From Symbiodinium natans (taxonomy: Eukaryota > Sar > Dinophyceae > Suessiales > Symbiodiniaceae), in assembly GCA_905221605.1 (NCBI GenBank), contig CAJNDS010000147.1, forward strand, positions 937,722 to 1,001,721: DNA of 64,000 nucleotides. Direction: 5' to 3'. This document shows positions 46,146 through 58,077 of the stretch, one piece after another. Position 1 is the stretch's first letter; each line of letters begins with the position of its first letter. Position numbers and translations under genes: made by a program. The notes beneath the pieces were generated by a model that saw only the letters and a list, made by a program, of their open reading frames with translations, did no database searches and was not told the origin of the DNA.

Positions 46146-46694
46146 TTTTTGTCTTTCCGGGTTCTCTTAGGATATAAGCAACCAACACCAGAAAGGATAT
46201 GCCTATTATTTTGGGATGTTCCCTCTTATGCTAACAGTCCTTAAAAGGGATTATAGTACCCCCTGTTCAGTCTTTCCTTCACTTAAAGGGATTCTGAATA
46301 TGATTTAGGGTATATTTCTTGATTCATGAAGGGATCCTTACTATAATCCACGTCTTCGTGTATGCCTAGTAGTAGAGTAGGTAACCTTTAGCCTTTTTGG
46401 GGTAATATAATCCCCTTAGAATTCCAAAGGCCAACCTTTAGTTCCCCCAGGTTACTGGACAACTAAGTATATGTATGTGTGAGAGAGGGTGGGCGGGGCT
46501 GCCCTCCTTGATCCATGGAAGCCTCTTTTTTTGGCTTCTTGGGTGCGGGCATCTTGGGGGGGCCCAAGCCTCAGACCCTCCACCCCCCTAACCCCAAAGC
46601 CCGAAACCTTAAACCCCTAAACCCTAAACCCTAAACCCTAACCACCCCCCCCCCCCCCCCGCCCTTCACCCTCAGATACCACGTCGGGTTTAGG

Positions 46695-46781
46695 GAGGGT
46701 GTCCGACTTCTCAAGACCCCCACACATCCTGAAGCTCCCAAGCCCGAATACAGCCCCACAAGATCACCGCCCCTGAGCCCC
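46695..46781 (+). CDS. Putative proline-rich exon
   Basis: TTTAG acceptor then EGVRLLKTPTHPEAPKPEYS and PTRSPPLSPKP, passing into AAACCCT sequence. Confidence 0.35.
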
Positions 46782-46990
46782 AAACCCTACATCCTAAATC
46801 CTAAGCCCCAACCCTCCCAAGACCCGAACTTTTTAACCTCAAGACCCCCCCCTCCCCCCTCCCCCCCCCAAAAAAAATCAAAAAAAACGCAATCTTAAGC
46901 CCCATCATTGAACTTCCGGCCAGGCCCTACACCCCCAGAAAGTTGCTTGGCGTGTAGGGTTTTTGGGTTTAGGATGTTTGATTCTTTCAG

Positions 46991-47099
46991 GTTGGTCTTC
47001 CATGTGCTGAGCGGCCTACTCTGCGTGGGCTACATGCAGCTGGACCCTGCTGGAGCATCCCCCAAAAACCCAAGTAGCCAAAGTTCCATCACTGGGTAG
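46991..47099 (+). CDS. Putative terminal exon
   Basis: TTGATTCTTTCAG acceptor. LVFHVLSGLLCVGYMQLDPA then SPKNPSSQSSITG and TAG (47097). Hydrophobic then polar. Confidence 0.5.
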
Positions 47100-47457
47100 G
47101 CCCTTGGTAGGGTTTAGGGTTTAGGGCTTCGGCTGGGAGATTTTTAGACTTCCCTGAGTGGGCTTCATACTCAGGAAATTGAGGGGGCCCTTAAAACCTC
47201 AACCCTAAACACTAGGGGGCCAACCTTGACCAGCTCTGTCTCTCTCTCCCTTGCCGGCTTCTTTGTTCATCCATGACGAGGTGGCCACAGGCCCTCAATA
47301 GGCAAAAAGACAAATCATGCCCTAAGCCATACAAACCCCCGTAAACCCTAAAACCCCCTCAACACCCTGTAAACCCTAAAAAACCCCTGCAAAAAAAAAA
47401 CCGTACATCTGTAAACCCTACGGGGCCTCTGGGGCCCAGATTTGATAGAAGCACAGG

Positions 47458-47509
47458 TGATGGTGGAAGAAACCGATTCGAGAGGAAAAAGGGCTTGCAG
47501 ATTTTTTGT
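47458..47509 (+). CDS. Putative exon
   Basis: After AGAAGCACAG: VMVEETDSRGKRACRFF, then GTTTGGC. Confidence 0.4.
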
Positions 47510-47948
47510 TTGGCTTCTAAAAACCTGAACCCCAAGGAAACCCTTAACAGCCCGTTCTGGGTTTAGGGTTTAGGGTTTCCCTATCGGTTTTCCCGACAGG
47601 TAAACCCGGAGACCCTGAACAGCCCTGAACCCGTTAAAGCCGCATAAGCGAAACCCTGCAATCCCCTCCCTCTAATATTAAACCCCCCTAGCCCCTATTA
47701 TTAGATATCCCCCCCATATACTCTAATATAACTATCATGGGAGTATTGAATATTGGGTGTTTAATATTAGGGGGAGGCGATTAAAAGATTCAGCCCTCAT
47801 TTAACAAAACACAAAAAAAAACGCATCGGCCACTCCCCCTTCAAAGCCGGAACCCTGAAGCCCGAACCCTCGAGGTTTGAGGTTTGAGGCCCTGAACGCC
47901 CAATTTAACCCCTAAAGCTTAAACCCGAAACCTTAAACCCTACTACAG

Positions 47949-48023
47949 GTATCTTCCGTCTCCCAGGTATCACTTGACACTCGCTGGACCAGCTGCGCAG
48001 CCGCGCGTGGAAGGCGTGATGTT

Positions 48024-48026
<3 letters not shown>
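47949..48026 (+). CDS. Putative exon whose donor is the (TG)n tract
   Basis: CCCTACTACAG acceptor, 26 codons in phase 0 ([20 protein letters not shown]), ending TTAGA/GTGTGTGTG. A third repeat type serving as a donor. Confidence 0.5.
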
Positions 48027-48117
<91 letters not shown>

Positions 48118-48900
48118 TGTTGGTGTGTGTTGGTGTGTGTGTGTGTCTGTGTGTGTGTGTGTTTGTGTGTGTGGGTCTGTGCTGGTGCGTCTGTGGTGTG
48201 GTGTGTGTGTCTGTTGTGTGTGTCTGTGTGTCTGTGGTGTCTGTGTGTCTGTGTGTCTGTGTGTCTGTGTGTCCTCTGTGTCTCGGTGTCTCTGTGTTAT
48301 CTGTGTGTGGCCTGTGTGTGCTGTGTGTGTCTGTGGTCTGTGTGTGTCGTGTGTCTGTGGTTCTTGTTCTGTGTGTGCATTGTGATGGCTTGGTGGGATG
48401 GTCTGTGTGTGTGTGTGTCTGTGTGGGTCTCCTGTGTGTGCCTGTGTGGTGTTTCTCTGTGTGTGTGTCTCTGGTGTGTGTCTCTGTGTGTGTCCTCTGT
48501 GTGTGTGTCTCTGGGGGGGGTTGTCTCCCTCTGTGTGTCTCTCTGTGTGTCTCTCTGTGTGTCTCTGTGTGTCTCTGTGTGTCTCTGTGTGTCTCTGTGT
48601 GTCTCTGTGTGTCTCTGTGTGTCTCTGTGTGTCTCTGTGTGTCTCTGTGTGTCTCTGTGTGTCTCTGTGTGTCGCTGTGTGTCTCTGTGTGTCTCTGTGT
48701 GTCTCTGTGTGTCTCTGTGTGTCTCTGTGTGTCTCTGTGTGTCTCTGTGTGTCTCTGTGTGTCTCTGTGTGTCTCTGTGTGTCTCTGTGTGTCTCTGTGT
48801 GTCTCTGTTTGTCTCTGTGTGTCTGTGTGTGTCTGTGTGTGTCTGTGTGTGTCTGTGTGTGTCTGTGTGTCTCTGTGTGTCTCTGTGTGTCTCTGTGTGT
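48027..48900. repeat. (TG)n and TCTGTGTG microsatellite, 0.87 kb
   Basis: Pure GT for about 90 bp, then interrupted GTCT units, then regular 10-mers CTCTGTGTGT. ORFs of 250-412 codons here (poly Cys-Val or Thr-His) are artefacts and run through the gap. Confidence 0.97.
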
Positions 48901-49000
48901 NNNNNNNNNNNNNNNNNNNNNNNNNNNNNNNNNNNNNNNNNNNNNNNNNNNNNNNNNNNNNNNNNNNNNNNNNNNNNNNNNNNNNNNNNNNNNNNNNNNN
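48901..49000. other. Assembly gap (100 N)
   Basis: A conventional gap length between (TG)n and (AG)n, so the true distance is unknown. The missing left part of satellite copy 3 should lie here. Confidence 0.99.
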
Positions 49001-52000
49001 AGAGAGAGAGAGAGAGAGAGAACGAGCGAGCGAACCGGAAGAAGAAAGGAACAAGGTAGGAAGACATGTAAACTCATCTTTAACAAGAAAAACTGATTGG
49101 GAGCATAAACTTGTCCAAATTTTTTGGAGGGCTGCGCCTGCGACTTGTCTTTTGGGAGCACATTTTGCCAAAATCTTGGGGGGCGTGTTTTTGGGAGCAT
49201 CCCCTTCTCCAAAATCTTAGGAAGACGGTGCTTGCGATTTGTCTTTTGGGAGCACAGAAAATCTTAAGTCTTCGGCCTGCTTTCTTTCAAAGGGTTCAAA
49301 AAAATGGAGGTCTCCGGTGTGGGTGTCCGTGAAAAGTAGGTCTTGTTACAGAAAAGAAAAACAGGACACCCTAATTTTGGATACATGTAATATCATTTCT
49401 TTCTTTTATTGCCTCTTGCGCAAGGAACGACAGGAAGGCAACGGTGGAAAAAGGGGAGCGCCTTTCCTTCAAGTTTCCAAAATCGGAGTCTCTGGTGTGG
49501 GTGTCCTGTTAAGGTGGGTGGCTACAGAAAAGGAAGAAAAGGACACCCGAAACACTCTAAAAAACTTGGACAACCCTTTCTACATGCTAAATTATTTACT
49601 TTATACCGAATGAAACGAACGAAAGTGAGAGAGGACAAAGAAGCACTTTTCTTTCAAGGTTTCCAAAAACAAGATCTCCGGCGCGGGTGTATATTTAATA
49701 TTTCGCTACAAAAAAGGAAAAGGACACCCGAAACACTCAAAAAAAACTTGGACACCCCTCTTTACATATTACATTAGATATTCATACTCAAATTAAAGCG
49801 TTCAGAAAATGAAACGAACGAAAGGTGAGAGTGAACAAAGAGCACCTTTTCTTTCAAGGTTTCGTGGGGTCATTTCTTTGCTCCAAACAGTCAAATCGCA
49901 AGCCCAGGTCCCTAAGATTTTGAGTTCAAGTTTTGCTCCAAAGAACATCAAAGAGCCAAATCGCAAGCCCTGCTCTCTAAAACGTTGGCTTCAAGTTTTG
50001 CTCCAAAAAACCAAATCGCAAGCCCTGCTCCCTAAAACTTTGGCTTCAAGTCTTGCTCCAAAAGGCCAAATGACAAGCCCTGGTCCCTGAAACTTTGGCT
50101 TCAAGTTTTCCTCCAAAAAGTCAGATCGCAAGCCCTGGTGCTTAACATTTTGGGTTCAAGTTTTCCTCCAAAGAGTCAAAGCGCAAGCCCTGGTCCCTAA
50201 GATTGTGGGGTCATGTTTTGCTCCAAACAGCCAAATCGCAAGCCCTGGTCCCCAAAATTTTGGGTTCAATTTTTCTTCCAAAGAGACAAATCACAAGCCC
50301 TGGTCCCTAAGATTTTGGGTTCAATTTTTCTTCCAAAGAGCCAAATCACAAGCCCTGGTCCCTAAGATTTTGGGTTCAAGTCTTCCTCCAAAGAGCCAAA
50401 TCGCAAGCCTTGGTCCCGCAGATGCTGGGTTCAAGCTTTCTCCAAAGAGCCAAATCGCAAGCTCTGGTCCCTAAGATTTTGGGTTCAAGTTTTCCTCAAA
50501 AGACCCAAATCTGGTCCCTAAGATTGCGGGCAAACCGGAAGCCCTGGTCCCTAAGATTTGGGGTTCAAGTTTTCCTCCAAAGAGCCAAATCACAAGCCCC
50601 GGCCCCTAAGATTTTGGCTTCCAGTTTTGCTTCAAAAAGCCAAATCGCAAGCCCTGGTCCACCTGGTCCCGAAAAACTTGGGTTCAAGTTTTCTTCCAAA
50701 GAGTCAAATCGCAAGCCCTGGTCCCGCAGATTGTGGGTTCAAGTTTTCCTCCAAAGAGCCACCCCAAATCTTAGGTACCAGGACTTGTGAATTTGACTCG
50801 CTGGAGCAAAGAATGACCCCACAATCTTAGGGACCAGGGCTTGCGATTTGTCTCTTTGGAGGAAAACTTGAACCCAACATTTTAGAGAGCAGGGCTTGCG
50901 ATTTGGCTTTTTGGAGGAAAACTTGAACCTAACATCTTAGGGACCAAATCTTAGGGAGCAGGGCTTGCGATTTTGCCCCCCCAAATGTTGTTCCTACCCC
51001 TTTCCCGTTTTGTGTGGTATTTGCAGGACTTTTGCAGAGTGCCAAGGGGATCCCGGCAAATTTTGACCGGCAAATGTTGTTCCTACCCTTTCCCGTTTTG
51101 TGTGGTATTTGCAGGACTTTTCCAGGGCACCAAGGGGATCCCGGCAGATTTGGACCCGCGAAGTTGTTCCTACCCTTTCCCTGTTTGTGTGGTATTTGCA
51201 GGACTTTTCCAGGGCGCCAAGGGGATCCCGGCAAATTTTGACCGGCAAATGTTGTTCCTACCCTTTCCGGTTTTGTGTGGTATTTGCAGGCCATGTGCAC
51301 GGTGCCAAGGGGATCCCGGCAAATTTTGACCCCCAAATGTTGTTCCTACCCTTTCCCGTTTTGTGTGGTATTTGCAGGACTTCTGCAGGGTGCCATGCAA
51401 GGGGATCCCGGCAAATTTTGACCGGCAAATTTTGTTCCTACCCTTTCCGGTTTTGTGTGGTATTTGCAGGCCATGTGCACGGTGCCAAGGGAATCCCGGC
51501 AAATTTTGACCTCTTAAATGTTGTTCCTACCCTTTCCGGGGTCTTCCCCCTGCTCGCCCCCTGGGGGCCTCATTTTTTTGGTTTTGAACGGCCACCACCA
51601 CCACCACCACCACCAGACAATACCACAAAAGAAAAGCCCCATTTTGTTAACCTCATTTTTTGGTTTTGAACGGCCACCACGACCACCACCACCACCACCA
51701 CCACCAGACAATACCACCAAAAAAAAAAAACATTTTGTTAACCTCATTTTTTGGTTTTGAACGACCACCACCACCACCACCAGACAATACCACCAAAAAA
51801 AGCCCCATGTTGTTAACCTCATTTTTTGTTTCAAACGGCAACCACCACCACCACCACCAGACAATACCACCCAAAAATAACCCCATTTTGTTAACCTCAT
51901 TTTTTGGTTTTGAACGGCCACCACCACCACCACCACCACCACCACCACCACCACCAGACAATACCACAAAAGAAAAGCCCCATTTTGTTAACCTGATTTT

Positions 52001-52589
52001 TTTGGTTTCTAACGGCAACCACCACCACCCCCGCGAGGAGCACACCCTGCGAATGACGCATGCTTATGCACTAAATTGAGAGGTTTAAGGGTTTGGGGAT
52101 TTTTGGGTTTATGGGTCTAGTAGTTTCAGTTTATGAGGGGGGGGGGGGCGTAGCGGGGGGGTCTCCCCCCTGCTCGCCCCCTGGGGGGCCTTGAGGGGAA
52201 GGGGGGAGCTCGAGGGGGGCAAGCCCTCGATCCAGAGGGGGCGGAGCCCCCCGCGAACGGTGGTGAATGTTTGAGTTTTTCAGACTGAAGATGATGGGAG
52301 ATGATGGAGATGAAGAAGATGATGAAAGATGAGGAAGATGAAGAAGATGATGCAAGATGACGAAGAAGATGAACGAGCTGAGGGAGATGAAGCAGATGAT
52401 GAAGATGAGGGAGATGAGGGAGATGAAGAAGATGATAAAGATGAAGATGATAGAGTTCAACGAGCTCAGCGAGATGAAAGAGATGAAGGAGATGATGAAG
52501 ATGATGGAGATGATGGAGATGATGAAGATGAAGGAAAAAAAGGATATTAAGGAGATGACGAAAAAGATGAAAATGATGATGCCCCCCCC

Positions 52590-54150
52590 CCTCGCAGAAT
52601 TAAATAATTTAAAAAATTTAAATCCGAAACGCCCCTTTCGGATTTAAATTATTTAAATTAATTAATTCTGGGAAGGGGGGGGGCCCGGTCCTGCCCCCCC
52701 CCCTTTTCGGATTTAAATTATTTAAATTATTTAAATTTTTTAAATTATTTAAATTATTTAAATTATTTAAATCCGGGGGGGGGGAATTAAATAATTTAAA
52801 TAATTTAAATCCGAACCCCCCCTTTCAGATTTAAATTATTTAAATTATTTAATTCCCCCCCCCGGAATTAAATAATTTAAATAATTTAAATAATTTAAAC
52901 AATTTAAATAATTTAAATAATTTAAATCCGAAAAGGGGGGGGGGGCCAGGCCCAGGCCCCCTCCCCCTCCCAGAATTAAATAATTTAAATAATTTAAATC
53001 CGGAACGCCCCTTTCGGATTTAAATTATTTAAATTATTTAATTCTGGGAGGGGGAGGGGGCCGGGGCCTGCCCCACCCCCCCCCTTTCGTATTTAATTTA
53101 TTTAAATTATTTAAATTATTTAAATTATTTAAATTATTTAATTCCGGGGGGGGAATTAAATAATTTAAATAATTTAAATCTGAAAGGGGGGGTTCGATTT
53201 ATATTATTTAAATTATTTAATTCCCCCCCCCGGAATTAAATAATTTAAATAATTTAAATAATTTAAATAATTTAAATAATTTAAATAATTTAAATACTTT
53301 AAATAATTTAAATCCGAAAGGGGGGGGGGCAGGCCCCACCGGGCCCCCTCACCCTCCCAGAATTAAATAATTTAAATCCTGAACACCCCTTTCGGATTTA
53401 AATTATTTAAATTATTTAATTCTGGGAGGGGGAGGGGGCCCGGTGGGGCCTGGCCCCCCCCTTTTCGGATTTAAATTATTTAAATTATTTAAATTATTTA
53501 AATTATTTAAATTATTTAATTCCAGGGGGGGAATTAAATAATTTAAATAATTTAAATCTGAAAAGGGGGGTTCGGATTTAAATTATTTAAATTGTTTAAT
53601 GTCCCCCCCCCCCGGAATTAAATAATTTAAATAATTTAAATAATTTAAATAATTTAAATAATTTAAATCCGAAAAGGGGGGGGGGGGCCAGGCCCAGGCC
53701 CCCTCCCCCTCCCAGAATTAAGTAATTTAAATAATTTAAATCCGGAACGCCCCTTTCGGATTTAAATTATTTAAATTATTTATTTCTGGGAGGGGGAGGG
53801 GGCCTGGGCCCGCCCCCCACCCCCTTTTCGGATTTAATTTATTTAAATTATTTAAATTATTTAAATTATTTAAATCCGGGGGGGGAATTAAATAATTTAA
53901 ATAATTTAAATCTGAAAGGGGGGGTTCGGATTTAAATTATTTAAATTATTTAATTCCCCCCCCCGGAATTAAATAATTTAAATAATTTAAATAATTTAAA
54001 TAATTTAAATAATTTAAATAATTTAAATAATTTAAATCCGAAAAGGGGGGGGGGGCCAGGCCCAGGCCCCCTCCCCCTCCCAGATTTAATTAATTTAAAT
54101 AATTTAAATCCGGAACGCCCCTTTCGGATTTAAATTATTTAAATTATTTA
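52590..54150. repeat. ATTTAAAT palindrome field, expanded version
   Basis: About twice the length of the copy 2 field, with at least four repeats of a higher-order cycle: AATT-array, CCGAAAGGGG, array, C-run, array, GGCCAGGCCC. Confidence 0.85.
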
Positions 54151-54180
54151 ATTCCTTGCCCCAGACCCACCAGAAACGAT

Positions 54181-54282
54181 AATAGGGTCTATTTGGAAGT
54201 TGTCTCTTGTAAATAAGTATACGTTTTGGGGCCTTATTTCCTCTTTAAAACACGAGTCTCAGCTTCCAAATAGACCCTATTT
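54181..54282. repeat. Hairpin closing copy 3
   Basis: AATAGGGTCTATTTGGAAG ends as at 7491-7592. Confidence 0.8.
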
Positions 54283-54387
54283 AAGCTGCACACCCCCCCC
54301 CCCCCCCCCCCCCCACCCCCACCCACCGCCGCCCCGGCCTGAGCTTGTCCTGGTGCTACCCCCTACCCCCCCCCAAACGTTTCACAG

Positions 54388-54548
54388 AACTCTGCCGAGC
54401 AGGTTGGGATGATCTTCGAACCATGCGAGCGGGTTTAGACCTCTCAACTATGCTCCAGCGGGGTCGGCGGCTTGAGCCGGAGGCTCTTAAATTACCCCCC
54501 AAACAAAAACCAAAACCCCAACACCCTAAAGCCCTCAAAGCCCCCTAA
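54388..54548 (+). CDS. Putative terminal exon, 53 codons
   Basis: CAAACGTTTCACAG after poly-C, then WDDLRTMRAGLDLSTMLQRG, RRLEPEALKLPPKQKPKPQH and a Lys/Pro tail to TAA (54546). First unique sequence after satellite copy 3. Confidence 0.55.
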
Positions 54549-54622
54549 ACTCGACGGCGCACCGAAATCCCCTAAACCCTAAACCCTAAACCTCAAACCC
54601 TAAACCCTAAACCCTAAACGAG

Positions 54623-54722
54623 CGGTGGAAGCCTGGCATCCAATCTCCAGCACGGCCGAAAGCGCCCGCTCCCCGCGGAAGATTCCTGCCGACCTTTGCA
54701 CTCCGGGGTGTGCGGATTGAGG
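54623..54722 (+). CDS. Putative exon with GTGAGT donor
   Basis: CCCTAAACGAG acceptor; phase 0, RWKPGIQSPARPKAPAPRGR then FLPTFALRGVRIE, ending GAGG/GTGAGT just before the TTTAGGG array. Alternative frames end at TGA. Pro/Arg-rich. Confidence 0.5.
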
Positions 54723-54728
54723 GTGAGT

Positions 54729-54843
54729 TAGGGTTTAGGGTTTAGGGTTTAGGGTTTAGGGTTTAGGGTTTAGGGTTTAGGGTTTAGGGTTTAGGGTTTA
54801 GGGTTTAGGGTTTAGGGTTTAGGGTTTAGGGTTTAGGGTTTGG
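54729..54843 (+). repeat. TTTAGGG array
   Basis: About 16 near-perfect heptamers seven bases after the donor of exon 54623-54722. Confidence 0.95.
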
Positions 54844-55049
54844 GCTTAGGGCTTAAGGCTTAGGGTGTAGGGTTTGGGGCTACTTGAAGAGTGACCTTGA
54901 GGGCTGAAACTCCCGAGGATTAAACGTAGATTTCACCATTTTGCAGGGTAGAAAGGTGACTCCAAGTAGGGTCGAGCCCTCGTGACAAGAAGTTTTGTTG
55001 AAGAAGAAATTATTAGACTCTGGCCGGCTCAGAAAATGGTAGGGAAAAA

Positions 55050-55153
55050 CCCAGGAGTAACCTAGGAATGAAAAGGGTACTCTTTTGGGTTTAAGGGGAT
55101 TACACTTGAACCCCAACCCTAAAAAAGGAAATAAGGGCCTACTCCCGGTCCTA
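55050..55153. mobile_element. Family A element, reversed
   Basis: CCCAGGAGTAACCTAGGAAT and AATAAGGGCCTACTCCCGGT. Confidence 0.65.
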
Positions 55154-55457
55154 GGTTCAGGGTTTCAGGCGAAACGAAAATGGCATCGACCCGGCCAGGT
55201 TCCCACCCTAAGGGAGGAACAGGGACGCATCGCAGCTCTGCTGAATCCTTAACCTAAACCCTAAACCCTAAACCCGAAACCCGAAACCCTAAACCCTAAA
55301 CCTAAACCCTAAACCCTAACCCTCAAAAAATGCCCTGCTGGCAAGGCTGCCCCCCTTGATTTTGGGAAGTTTGGGTGGGGAAGAGAGTGGTGGTTGGGGG
55401 TTTTAGGGGTTGAGGGATTATGGGTTTAGGGTTTAGGGTTTAGGGTTCAGGGTTTAG

Positions 55458-55557
55458 GGCCGGTATCGCATTGAAAAGACTACCGCAAGCCCTGATGTGG
55501 CAAGTCGCAGGAGGCAAAACGCCAAGGACTTGACCTGGCGCGCAGTTACCCTACCTA
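55458..55557 (+). CDS. Putative exon
   Basis: TTTAG acceptor, phase 0: GRYRIEKTTASPDVASRRRQ then NAKDLTWRAVTLPK, then TAA in heptamer sequence. Confidence 0.5.
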
Positions 55558-55613
55558 AACCCTAAACATGAAGCCCTCATGGCGTAGGCATTGAAGGTTA
55601 GGGGGGGTGGGTT

Positions 55614-55736
55614 TAGGGTTTAGGGTTTAGGGTTTAGGGTTTAGGGTTTAGGGTTTAGGGTTTAGGGTTTAGGGTTTAGGGTTTAGGGTTTAGGGTTTAG
55701 GGTTTAGGGTTTAGGGTTTAGGGTTTAGGGTTTAGG
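55614..55736 (+). repeat. Longest uninterrupted TTTAGGG array
   Basis: About 17 perfect heptamers, followed by GAGGGTCAAAGGG. The 55738-55900 stretch after it holds a G-run and one possible small exon. Confidence 0.95.
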
Positions 55737-56067
55737 AGGGTCAAAGGGCTGTAGGGCTTGGGGGGGTTTGGAGGGGGGGGGGGGGGAAGGGGGTGCGGCT
55801 GTAGGCTGTGCAGGATCAATCTTGGGGGAACCCAGGGGCCCCGTCCCTCAGAACCCTTTAAAGGAGATAATAGGGACCAGATTAAGGGCTCAAATAAACC
55901 CTAAACCCTAAACCCTAAACCCTAAACCCTAAAACCCTACACCCTAAGCCCTAAGTATCTAGACAGAGTAGTTTGGGAATATGAAGGTTGCCCTGTGCTT
56001 GAAGGGGGCTGATAAGGGAACCATAAGGGCTTCAACGGCTCTGGGAGCTGTCGCTTAAAGGTTTCAG

Positions 56068-56115
56068 GGAAGCTTCCACGTCTGCACTGACTCTTGGGGC
56101 TTGCGCAAATGGAAG
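56068..56115 (+). CDS. Putative 16-codon exon
   Basis: AAAGGTTTCAG acceptor; GSFHVCTDSWGLRKWK; donor AAG/GTGATT. Clean edges, phase 0 in and out. Confidence 0.5.
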
Positions 56116-56169
56116 GTGATTCACTCTACTAAGCCCTAAACCCTAAACCCTAACCCCCCTAATCCTAAA

Positions 56170-56275
56170 CCCTAAACCCTAAACCCTAAACCCTAAACCC
56201 TAAACCCTAAACCCTAAACCCTAAACCCTAAACCCTAAACCCTAAACCCTAAACCCTAAACCCTAACCCTAAACC
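56170..56275 (-). repeat. AAACCCT array
   Basis: About 15 heptamers upstream of exon 56306-56398. Confidence 0.93.
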
Positions 56276-56305
56276 CTCAACCCCAAACCCTACACCCTGG
56301 ATGAG

Positions 56306-56398
56306 CGAGAATGGACAGGAACTTTGCGGAAGCTTGTGGATACTACAGATTCGAGCGGCCTTGGGCCCTGAGCCCTATGAACCCTCAGGGGCTGGACG
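56306..56398 (+). CDS. Putative exon between arrays
   Basis: After TGGATGAG: ENGQELCGSLWILQIRAALG then PEPYEPSGAG, ending GACG/GTTTAGGG. Confidence 0.45.
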
Positions 56399-56630
56399 GT
56401 TTAGGGTTTAGGGTTTAGGGCTTAGGGTTTAGGGCTTAGGGTTTAAGGTTTAGGGCTTAGGGTTTAAGGTTTAGGGCTCGCCTTGCTTTCGGGCGCCGCC
56501 AAACCCGCGCATCCCGAACCTCGAAAATTGTTTTGCAACCAGGCAACCTCCAAAAAGCCCAAGCCCCAAACCCTAAACCCGAAACCCTAAACCCAGCCTG
56601 AAATCCAAAACCCTGAACCCTAACCCCCAG

Positions 56631-56689
56631 GGCCCCGCCTCCTTCTCCTTGGCGATGTTCAGGGAGCTGGCCTCAGCCACTCGATCAAG
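56631..56689 (+). CDS. Putative exon
   Basis: CCCTAACCCCCAG acceptor; GPASFSLAMFRELASATRSR; donor AAG/GTTTAAGG. Confidence 0.45.
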
Positions 56690-57292
56690 GTTTAAGGTTT
56701 ATATAGGGTTCAGGGTATCGGGTTTAGGGTTTAGGCGTTTCAGTCGCCGGCTACATGAGCCAGGGTTTAGGCTAGGGCTTATGGTTGAGGCCATTTTTCA
56801 GTCTAGTGTTTTGAGAAAGAAAACTTCCAAGTAGTTCTCCTTTCGGTACTTGATCCAGGTACCCAATGAGGGGAGAAGCCCCTGAACCCTAAACCCTCAA
56901 CCCCTGAACCCTAACCCCTCAACCCTTAACCCTGAAATCTCAACCACAAACTCTAAACCCTAAACCCGGTATACTGCTTGGAGTTCGGGGACCACCAGGC
57001 CCATGATTTAGGTTTAGGGTTTAGGGTTTCGGGTTTAGGGTCATCCTAAACCCTCGGACCCTTTGAAGCCAATGTCTTGGAAACCTTGCCCTACTTAACA
57101 ACTACCTACTAAGTCCTCCTAAGTAGCCCTAAAACCTTGACAGTAACCCTAATTTGAATAACAACACGCCACAAACAAAACAAATCCTGATTTATAGGGG
57201 TAAAAAGGGATTATTGTCCCTAAACCCTGAACCCTAAACCCAAGCGAGGTTCCCAACATTGCCACCGAAGGGGCGTAGGCAGCGTAGAGCAG

Positions 57293-57338
57293 GTCATCCG
57301 CAGCTTTGAAATCGTCGCCTTGCCAAGAAGTGCCGAAG
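57293..57338 (+). CDS. Putative exon
   Basis: CGTAGAGCAG acceptor; VIRSFEIVALPRSAE; donor AAG/GTTTTCC. The - strand of 57250-57350 is also open (FKAADDLLYAAYAPSVAM), so the strand is not certain. Confidence 0.4.
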
Positions 57339-57607
57339 GTTTTCCGAATTTCCCCAAAAGCTAGGGAGAACGTTTTAAGCTTTACTGTCCCTACTATATA
57401 ACAGGAAACCCAAAAAGCTTAACGCTCAACGATTGGCCAAGCAAGCTGGGGTGTGGCTGCGAAGTTGGGTTTCGCGCTTCGGGCTTTGGAGTTTGGGTGT
57501 TAAGGGCTCTTGGGGTTTAGGATTCACAGGGTACGCGGGGTGTGACGGTAGAATTCGCGGTCCCACTGTAACCTAGAATAAAGGGTTTTTCCCTCGTGTG
57601 CTTCAAG

Positions 57608-57677
57608 GAGTTTACACGGGAGGCTAATCGAGTGAACCGGGAAACAGGGCCTTCACCAAAAAACATCGTGAACAGAG
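57608..57677 (+). CDS. Putative exon
   Basis: After GTGTGCTTCAAG, phase 0: EFTREANRVNRETGPSPKNI then VNR; donor GAG/GTTCAAGG. Confidence 0.5.
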
Positions 57678-57812
57678 GTTCAAGGGTGAGATTCTAAAAT
57701 CACATACACTCTCAGATCTGCTTTCCTTCGCAAGCTCCTTGCCAACCCTAAACCCTAAACCCTAAGCCCTACACCCTAAACCCTAAATCTAAGGCCTTGG
57801 TTTGGTCTTCAG

Positions 57813-57889
57813 CTGCACTTCAAGGTCTGCATCCACGTCGGCCATCCAAATCGTCCAGCCGTGGCATGCAAAGATGAAGGCAAGCCTAC
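57813..57889 (+). CDS. Putative exon
   Basis: GGTTTGGTCTTCAG acceptor; phase 0, LHFKVCIHVGHPNRPAVACK then DEGKP; donor TAC/GTAAAC. The - strand is open too. Confidence 0.5.
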
Positions 57890-57917
57890 GTAAACCCTAA
57901 ACCCTAAACCCTAAAAG

Positions 57918-58077
57918 CTCTGCTCACGTCGGCCCTGCCCTGGAAAACCTTCGGAGCCTGCGCTCTGTCACTCAGCCCCTCAGCATGTGTCAGCATCTGC
58001 GTGGGCGTGATGCATTCCAGACGCCATCCGTCATCGCGACTTCCCGTGCTCACCGTCCCACATGGCCACGTCCAAGA
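57918..58077 (+). CDS. Putative 160-nt exon joined to a family A element
   Basis: CCCTAAAAG acceptor; SAHVGPALENLRSLRSVTQP, SMCQHLRGRDAFQTPSVIAT and SRAHRPTWP. The donor is either CAC/GTCCAAGAG or AGA/GTAACC, both in the family A arm. The next coding piece 58175-58273 (LATGVIEPPHGLPKALNPPL; donor GG/GTAAAGC) is in phase with the first donor. Confidence 0.5.

Larger units (their letters stand above)
49001..54300. repeat. Composite satellite unit, copy 3
   Basis: Starts in the GA microsatellite and follows copy 2 closely: 55-bp tandem (49870-50760), 87-bp tandem (50985-51535), CAC tandem (51570-52045), GAT block (52283-52550), ATTTAAAT field (52590-54150), hairpin (54181-54282). Shares copy-2-specific variants against copy 1 (for example GATGCTGGG near 50420). 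Confidence 0.92.

Noticed and set aside
47933-49220. ORFs of 232-412 codons through (TG)n and the gap
   Set aside because: They consist of Cys-Val or Thr-His dipeptides from the microsatellite and translate N.
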